Positions 58,260 through 64,000 of a DNA stretch of 64,000 nt are shown here, in pieces (positions within the stretch are counted from its first letter, which is position 1; each line of letters begins with the position of its first letter). Source of the DNA: Glycine soja (Eukaryota; Streptophyta; Magnoliopsida; Fabales; Fabaceae); assembly GCF_004193775.1 (NCBI RefSeq), contig NC_041016.1, forward strand, positions 30,658,644-30,722,643, read 5' to 3'. Made by a program: the position numbers and the translations under genes. Below the pieces are notes generated by a model, which worked only from the letters and a program-made list of their open reading frames with translations, had not been told where the DNA came from and searched no databases.

Positions 58260-59902
58260 TGTTGGATCGAGTGGCCTCAGAATAATTAAGAAGGAGGGGG
58301 GGTTGCATTAATTATTCCTAAACCTTTACTAATTAAAAAACTACTCTTTTAAGGTTTTTACTAAATTGTTAAGAGAATGAGGAGTAGAAGAGAATCTTAA
58401 CAGAATGTAAAAGTGGAAATTAAATGCACAGCAAAAAGTAAAAGAGTAGGGAAGAAGGAAACAAACACACAAGAGTTTTTATACTAGTTCGGCAACAACC
58501 CGTGCCTACATTCAGTCCCCAAGCGACCTGCGATCCTTGAGATTTCTTTCAACCTTGTAAAAATCCTTTTACAAGCAAAGATCCACAAGGGATGTACCCT
58601 CCCTTGTTCTCTTTGAACCTATTGGATGTACCTTCCACCAGAACTGATCCACAAGAGATGTACCCTCTCTTGTTCTCAGTTAAACCCAAGTAGATGTACC
58701 CTCTACTTGTACCACAAAGGATGTACCCTCCAATGTGTTGAGACAAAGATCTCAGGCTGTTAAAACTTTGATAATTTGTGAATGGGGATACAAAAGAATT
58801 CTCAGGCGGTTAGTCCTTTGAACACTTTTGTATTAGGGAAAGGGAAGAATCAAAAGAATTCTCAGACTGTGTCATTTTGAATTCTTTGACAAGGGAGAAG
58901 GGAGACACAAAAGAATTCAGGCGGTTAGTCCTTTGCTCTTTTGGAAAAGGGAGAAGAGAGACACAAAAAGAATTCAGGCGGTTAGTCCTTGACGAATTCT
59001 TTTTGGCAAAGGCAGAAGAGAATGGAAAGATGAATAGCACAAGTTTTCAAGGTTTGGAAAACCAGAAAACTTCAGAAAGCTTTTGGTACAATGAAGAAGA
59101 AGAAGTTCAAAGAGATTCAAGGCTTGCAAAGAATTGATTGGAAAAGTATTCAAGATACTTGAAATGCAAAAAAAAGCCTTGCTTTTATAGACTCTTCATG
59201 TCTGGTCAAGAAGACCATTTGGAAGAGTTATAACTTTTAGAAAAACTTAAAACCAATTTGAAAAATTCAAAAACCTTTTGAAGAGTTACATCTTTTGATT
59301 TATTCCGAAACAGTCACTGGTAATCGATTACCAAATTAGTGTAATCGATTACACAAAGCTTTTAAGTGAAAGGATGTCACTCTTCACATTTGAATTTGAA
59401 TTTCAACGTTCAAGGGCACTGGTAATCGATTACCAAAGCATTGTAATCGATTACAGCTTTTTGAAAATAATTGGAACGTTGTCAATTTAGTTTGAAAACT
59501 TTTTCAAACTCATTTTGCTACTGGTAATCGATTACAACAATAAGGTAATCAATTACCAGAGAGTAAAAACTCTTTGGTAAAAGGTTTTGTCAAAAACTCG
59601 TGTGCTATTCAAAGTTTTGAAAAAACTTTTTAATACTTATCTTGATTGAGTCTTCTCTTCATTCTTGAATCTTGAGCCTTGAATCTTGATGTTGATTCTT
59701 GAGATCTTGAACCTTGAATCTTGATTCTTGTCTCTAGACTTTCTTCTTGAGTCTTGAATTCTTCTTGATTCTTATCTTGAACTTCTCGAATTGTTCTTGA
59801 TTGATCTTTGAGCTTTTTGTCATCACCTTTGTCATAATCTTTTGTTATCATAATTATTATCATCAAAACACCTTTGATTCACCATGAAGCTTTGCTTCTA
59901 CA
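58260..59902 (-). repeat. 5' LTR of the Copia element
   Basis: 1643 bp. Same structure as 52961-54626, including the GATGTACCCTC repeats and the GTAATCGATTAC palindromes (59317-59555). Short ORFs here are repeat artefacts. It is followed by target duplication GACCC at 59903-59907. Confidence 0.95.
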
Positions 59903-60375
59903 GACCCTTCAACATGTCCACCTCTTCCTCTGTCTTCATCATTTGTACTGCAAAACACTATACAATAGAACCAGTAGTTTGCATTCTTCTCAAAAAATGC
60001 AACTGAGCATGCTTTGGTGTATGAGCTTTTTCTCCCTAAAATGTGACAAACTTCCCATGGTGAATGAACTTGATTGTCATGTCTGCATAATCTACTACAT
60101 GTGGACCCAAGGTAGCCAACCATTTCGTGCCTAGAATCAAATTTGCCCCAGCAACTGGAAGAAGATACACTGGTACAATCAGTTTGTGCCCTTGTATCAG
60201 CACTGGTAACTCAGTAATGACCCCTTCAGCTGTCAGATACTGGCCATTGCCCACTAAAACTTTAAAACTTGGTGCTGGTTGTACTAGTAACTTTAGGAAT
60301 TTTGCTATTCTAGGTTGAATGAAGTTATTAGAACTTCCTCCATCAACTAAAACCTGCACATAAATTTTTCCAATT
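59903..60375 (-). pseudogene. gypsy protease region, truncated by the Copia insertion
   Basis: The open piece 60359-60036 reads VDGGSSNNFIQPRIAKFLKL, a retroviral-type aspartic protease motif in which D-G-G-S replaces the usual D-S/T-G-S. It then reads LPVAGANLILGTKWLATLGP. A stop at about 60033 follows, and the frame continues toward RT text until the Copia element cuts it at 59903. The continuation lies at 52960 leftwards. Confidence 0.85.
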
Positions 60376-61558
60376 TGACCTTAAAACCTCAATGTTCCAA
60401 CATTAGTAGAAACATTCAGCGCATTTAATGACAAGTGATGCTCAGTGTGCTCACTTTCCACTGATGCTTCACCCTTGTCTGGTGGTACTACACCACTTTC
60501 ACTGTCCTCAGAATTCTCTGTATCATCAAATAGTAACATCATGATCTGCTTGTTGGGGCACTTGTGAGCTGTTGAGAATTTTTCATCACACCAGCAGCAT
60601 AATCCTTTGTCCCTTCTGAGTTGAATTTTGGCTGCTGAAATTCATTTGATATTGGGGTTCTTTTGGTTAGGGTGCATTGGTCTGGTGAGGGGTGTTTGTA
60701 GTAAAGGTGGCTTTCATATTTTGTGGTTGGTTTCATTTTTGTTTGGACCTAAGAAAGTTCTCTATTGGGTTGTTGTGGGTTTGTGTTTGGGCTTTTTGGT
60801 GGTTTAGAGTTATTCTGGGTTTGTGTTTGGGTGTATTTTTCCTTATAGACTTTAGCTAAGGATACAGCCTTAACCAAGTTAATGGGTGAGTGTATCAGGA
60901 CATCCCTATGAATTTCTGGGTTCAATCCACTAATGAAGCAATCTATGAGAGCTTCATTACTAATGCCATAGACTCTGTTTGACAGGGCAGTGAATTGCAA
61001 GTAGTATTCAGCAACAGAACCAATCTAGGTTAATTTGAAGAATGTTGCTCTAAGGCATTCATATATGGATGGGCCATAATCGAGCTCAACGGCTCTGGTA
61101 AAGTCTTTCCAGGAAGTGAATGGGTTTGTTTTCTGCATCATTTGGAACCAAGGTACTACATCTTGATCCAGATGAACTGAGGTAATGGTCAATCTCTCGC
61201 TATCAACAGTCCCATAATAATCAAAAAATTGCTTAGCACGAAAAATCCACTCGAGGACGTTCTTACCATCAAATCTGGGAAATTCCAGCTTGATATTGTG
61301 TACCTGAAATGGAGATTTCTGTGAGCTCGCAGCCCCATGGGGAGATGTCGGAATCATCTTGTTCTGGATCAAAGAATCAAGCACCGATGAGATGAAATTG
61401 AACTTGGAATTGTTACTCTGTTGCATTCCTTCTAACCGATCTAGCAAGATTTTGTTCGTGAGCTCCAATCGAGACATTTGAGCTTGCACATTCTGAATCG
61501 TTTCTGCGTTGCGCTGGACATCAGCACTGAGCTCCTTCATTTGCGTGTTATCTGCCAT
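60376..61558 (-). pseudogene. gypsy gag, broken
   Basis: Starts ATG at 61558 (MADNTQMKELSADVQRN), about 20 bp after the LTR. The open piece 61558-61025 contains a coiled region and the retrotransposon gag domain (LEFPRFDGKNVLEWIFRAKQ, FTSWKDFTRAVE). A TAG near 61024 interrupts it; the frame continues as 61000-60749 (FTALSNRVYGISNEALIDCF) and then stops again. A cysteine/histidine knuckle-like text, CCWCDEKFSTAHKC, is readable at about 60590-60550 in the next frame. A start only a few bases from the primer site is normal for compact gypsy elements. Confidence 0.88.
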
Positions 61559-61577
61559 GGCGTGATGAAAGCACCAA

Positions 61578-61946
61578 TGAAAGGGAAATACTGGAAATTA
61601 TAGAATGTACTCATTTTATTCCCGTACTAAAAATGAGAATCAACCTCTAAGAGTACAGTGTGTACAATTAGAAGGATTGAGTATAATAGTCACAGAGAGA
61701 AAAAGAAGAAGAAAGAGAAATGTTCACTCATAACCACCCTCCCTCACTACACCTTCTTTCCCCTCTAAATACCACTATTAGTTGGTTACATAATCCACCA
61801 ACCTAGAGTTGGGTTTTCTCTCTCTCACACTCTTTCTGTTACCCATAGTGGATACGTGAGATTTGGCAAATATTCCCCTCTGCTGAGCTGTCTCAATTGA
61901 GTCATTGTTTCCTTCTAGAAGCTTTCCTTTATCTGAGATCATTACA
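61578..61946 (-). repeat. 5' LTR of the second gypsy element
   Basis: 369 bp, near-identical to 49744-50112, followed by target duplication ACTTC at 61947-61951. Confidence 0.95.
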
Positions 61947-62700
61947 ACTTCTTTCCTAAATAGCAATTCCCACGCATGCTCGTCAAACTTGAAGAAGAAG
62001 ACAACTTCATCTCCAAGCATTAAGTTATTTTCAGACAGGTATTGAAACCATGGTTCCGCAAGGGATGGTAGACCATCATGAATGGTGATTTGCCACTGGT
62101 TACGTCTACCATAACCACGGAGGACATGAATATATTTTTTTAGCCAAACAAATAATTTGAAGCAGCTGCTGGAAGAACCTGCAGCCGAATTATAACAGCA
62201 ATTGAAAGATAACGTTATCTGAATATAAGGAATATAAAGGATAGTTATTTTGCTAATAGTTTTGTTTGACTGTGTTTAAGAAAAGTTGGCATAGAAAAAC
62301 AACAACATAATTGAGTGGGTTGGAAACTCCTACCAAAGGCAAGTTGTGTAGCACCATCTCTGGTGTGGCATCAGTTGTAAAGATGTGCCTTCTGGTTGTA
62401 ACCGCTGACCTTCCCATTGGTTGCCCATGGATAGGCCCCATGACATCAACCTCGAAAGATGTATTTTTGTCGGGAGCAAAAAACCTGATAATGACACTGT
62501 CGTTAATGCTATGGGTTCTCCTAAACTCTTTGAGACCATCAGCAAAAAAATAGTGGTTGCCATATTTTCGTACCCTAACAAAATGTGTGCTTCCATTGTA
62601 GTAAAATAAAACATAAGTTGGGTAATATGGCCTCCACTGTCTATGGTAAGACAAAGGGACCTCAATAATGTTTTGCAAGGAAACGTGTAAAGAATAGAAA
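61947..62700 (-). pseudogene. B3-domain protein gene, interrupted near its stop codon by the gypsy element
   Basis: B3 domains bind DNA in plant transcription factors. On the minus strand one exon (about 62690-62334) carries IIEVPLSYHRQWRPYYPTYV, FVRVRKYGNHYFFADGLKEF and SVIIRFFAPDKNTSFEVDVM, a B3-like fold. After an intron (about 62333-62180) the next exon carries NQWQITIHDGLPSLAEPWFQ, then LGDEVVFFFKFDEHAWELLF and RKEV. There the gypsy LTR enters; beyond the element the original text gives V-I-stop at 49739-49732. Reading into the LTR instead adds about 58 residues before a stop at 61778. The first exon and start are unclear, since an ATG near 62802 is soon followed by TGA. The joining frame between the two exons is also not settled. 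The 3' untranslated part is now 12 kb away. Confidence 0.65.
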
Positions 62701-64000
62701 TAAGTTTTTTTTTGTATGTGGAAAAAGGAAAATGGGAAAATAGTTGGGATAGTGAATGCCGACCTTGCCAACACGAAATGCCGCTAAAAATCAGGTTTTC
62801 GCCATCCAATGGGAGGGGCCCTATAGCACAATATATAACATAATCAGTAAGAGAACAAAATATGGAGGAATTTATAAAAAACTGAACAGAAACATGCACC
62901 CCCAAAACCGGGTAAATGAGAAAACATTGGGTGTAGTTATGTCTGGGGTGTAAAGAGGATATGTGTAAGTTTGGGAAAAGTGGATGCTATACATGTAAGG
63001 AAGAATTCTCCAGTAATAGAAATGTGAAAGATTAATGATAGAGGAAAAGAAGAAATATATGAAGGACCATAGTGGAACAGATAGTGATAAGGTTAAAATG
63101 AAGTCTGGTAAACTGAAAGAAACTTATAGCAATAGAGGTAGATGTGGAGGTACTCATGTTGTCATGTGGAAGTTTAAGGTATCACACAAATGCAAGGAGT
63201 TACAATGAATATAGTAAATATAAATATATGGCAGTGACTATTGAAAATATTAGCGGTGAACAGTTGCAACGAATAGTTAATAATGTTCCTTTTGTATTTG
63301 TCTTTTACACTTCCCTAAATTGTGCATATCCAGTCTGTATATATTTATGATTAGACAGAATGGTGGTAGCATTGGGAATCAAAAGTTTTCAATTGTGTAG
63401 GATAATAATTAAGTGGATTGTGATATGAGATGCGCAATAATTACCATGCACTGTTATATGTATAGTATACTTAAAATGAAGTTAGAAATAAACAGCGGGA
63501 GTTAATATTGGATAGTGGGGGGCCTTGTCTAGCAATCAATGTCTTCCAATCAATGTCATAGACTAGGGATATTTCACGAAGGGTAAACTATGCAGAAACC
63601 AATGCAAAATGTAAGTAAAAATTGCAAAGTAAAGCTCGATCAATTAAAATCCCTGAGGAATGAAAAGACTTAATAAGAAGGGGAAACAAAAACACAACAA
63701 TGACGAAGATTTGTTGAAAATAAAAGCTAACAGCAAATTGTCGAAAACAAACAATTGGGCCCCCAAAATGGCCCCAAAAGAATAAAGAACAGAAATTAGC
63801 AAAGCATGGGAAAAAACCTGTAAAATAAGGGGAAAAAACGAAACACAAGCATGCACAAAATAAATAAATGCAAAGTCAACCATGGACAACATAAACAAAA
63901 GCAAACTCAACCATGCACATGGAAGACCATAAATGCATAGATATTAAATATAATTGTACCACGGCGGAAACATCTTACCAACCTAACCATTGACTCAATT
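62701..64000. other. Upstream side of the B3-like gene and AT-rich DNA, no further supported gene
   Basis: 62701-62910 may hold the first exon and leader of the B3-like gene on the minus strand; no clear start was found. From 62910 to the window end only short open frames without recognisable motifs are present, including hydrophobic minus-strand frames at 63588-63910 that I could not support as a gene. Confidence 0.5.

Larger units (their letters stand above)
52961..59902 (-). mobile_element. Ty1/copia retrotransposon nested in the second gypsy element
   Basis: LTRs at 52961-54626 and 58260-59902 both start TGTTGGATCGAG and end GCTTCTACA on the plus strand. Flanks are GACCC on both sides (52956-52960 and 59903-59907). 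On the minus strand the 5' LTR is on the right and is followed by AGTGGTATCAGAGAAGG, an initiator-Met primer site. Then come protease, integrase, RT and RNase H, a polypurine tract AAAAAGGGGGAGAT (54640-54627) and the 3' LTR. Gag is absent. By eye the LTRs differ at about 55 places in 1.64 kb. The SIRE-like lineage is possible, but no envelope-like ORF was seen. Confidence 0.95.
49744..61946 (-). mobile_element. Second Ty3/gypsy retrotransposon, split by a Copia element
   Basis: Two 369-bp LTRs (49744-50112 and 61578-61946), both starting TGAAAGGG and ending CATTACA, are flanked by ACTTC on both sides (49739-49743 and 61947-61951). I count seven differences between the LTRs by eye (about 2%). 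On the minus strand: 5' LTR on the right, primer site region at 61577 downwards (TTGGTGCTTTCATC, tRNA not identified), gag, protease, RT-RNase H, integrase, chromodomain-like end, polypurine tract AAAAGGGGATGGGAT (50127-50113) and 3' LTR on the left. The coding region is split between protease and RT by the Copia element at 52961-59902. Confidence 0.95.

Noticed and set aside
63588..63910. Hydrophobic minus-strand frames considered as a small membrane protein
   Set aside because: Phenylalanine/leucine-rich translation of A-rich DNA in overlapping frames; no supporting motif or gene structure.

Overview
This is plant nuclear DNA, most likely from a legume and probably soybean (Glycine) or a close relative. 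The basis is an AT-rich, transposon-packed sequence with intron-bearing gene remnants (XS/XH-domain, B3-domain and RPA70-like), and arrays of the palindrome GGTAATCGATTACC inside LTRs, which I associate with soybean retrotransposons. Species assignment is inference. I see no intact ordinary host gene. The window is a stack of nested mobile elements and broken gene pieces.

Layout, left to right. (1) From the left edge to 14019 lies the 5' part (on the minus strand) of a CACTA/En-Spm transposon. It has a TNP2-type transposase broken by one stop and one frameshift (3867-7053), a broken second ORF (1-1997), an unidentified captured gene fragment arranged as two adjacent hairpins (2255-3795), scrambled LINE pieces mixed with GT microsatellites (7.5-12.4 kb), and hairpin-rich subterminal DNA ending in a CACTA terminus. 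(2) 16311-26670 is a degenerate Ty3/gypsy chromovirus with a GAAAG target duplication. Its 5' LTR is 3.8 kb and contains an ORF; its 3' LTR has lost about 2 kb. (3) This gypsy element split a segment (15.9-28.8 kb) that is duplicated at 39.9-47.9 kb. Both copies carry an RPA70-like remnant, a plastid-type tRNA-Ser(GCU) and the 5' region of an FDM/IDN2-like gene. The second copy preserves the empty insertion site. (4) 31.45-35.2 kb is an endogenous pararetrovirus-like remnant (protease-RT-RNase H, an unidentified downstream ORF, and a TATA box with leader). (5) 35796-38185 is a small non-autonomous CACTA element carrying a B3-like gene fragment. (6) 42.2-47.7 kb is an FDM/IDN2-like pseudogene (XS and XH domains) with a 1033-bp hAT element in an intron. 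(7) 49744-61946 is a second Ty3/gypsy element on the minus strand. A Copia element (52961-59902) split it, and it inserted into the last codons of a B3-domain gene (61947 to about 62700).

The elements do not form an operon or pathway. Their relation is order of insertion, which target-site duplications, the paralogous empty site and the nesting let one reconstruct. The best candidates for new biology are the double-hairpin captured fragment inside the CACTA element, the small gene-carrying CACTA with B3 coding sequence, the unidentified ORF of the pararetrovirus-like element, and the LTR-internal ORF.
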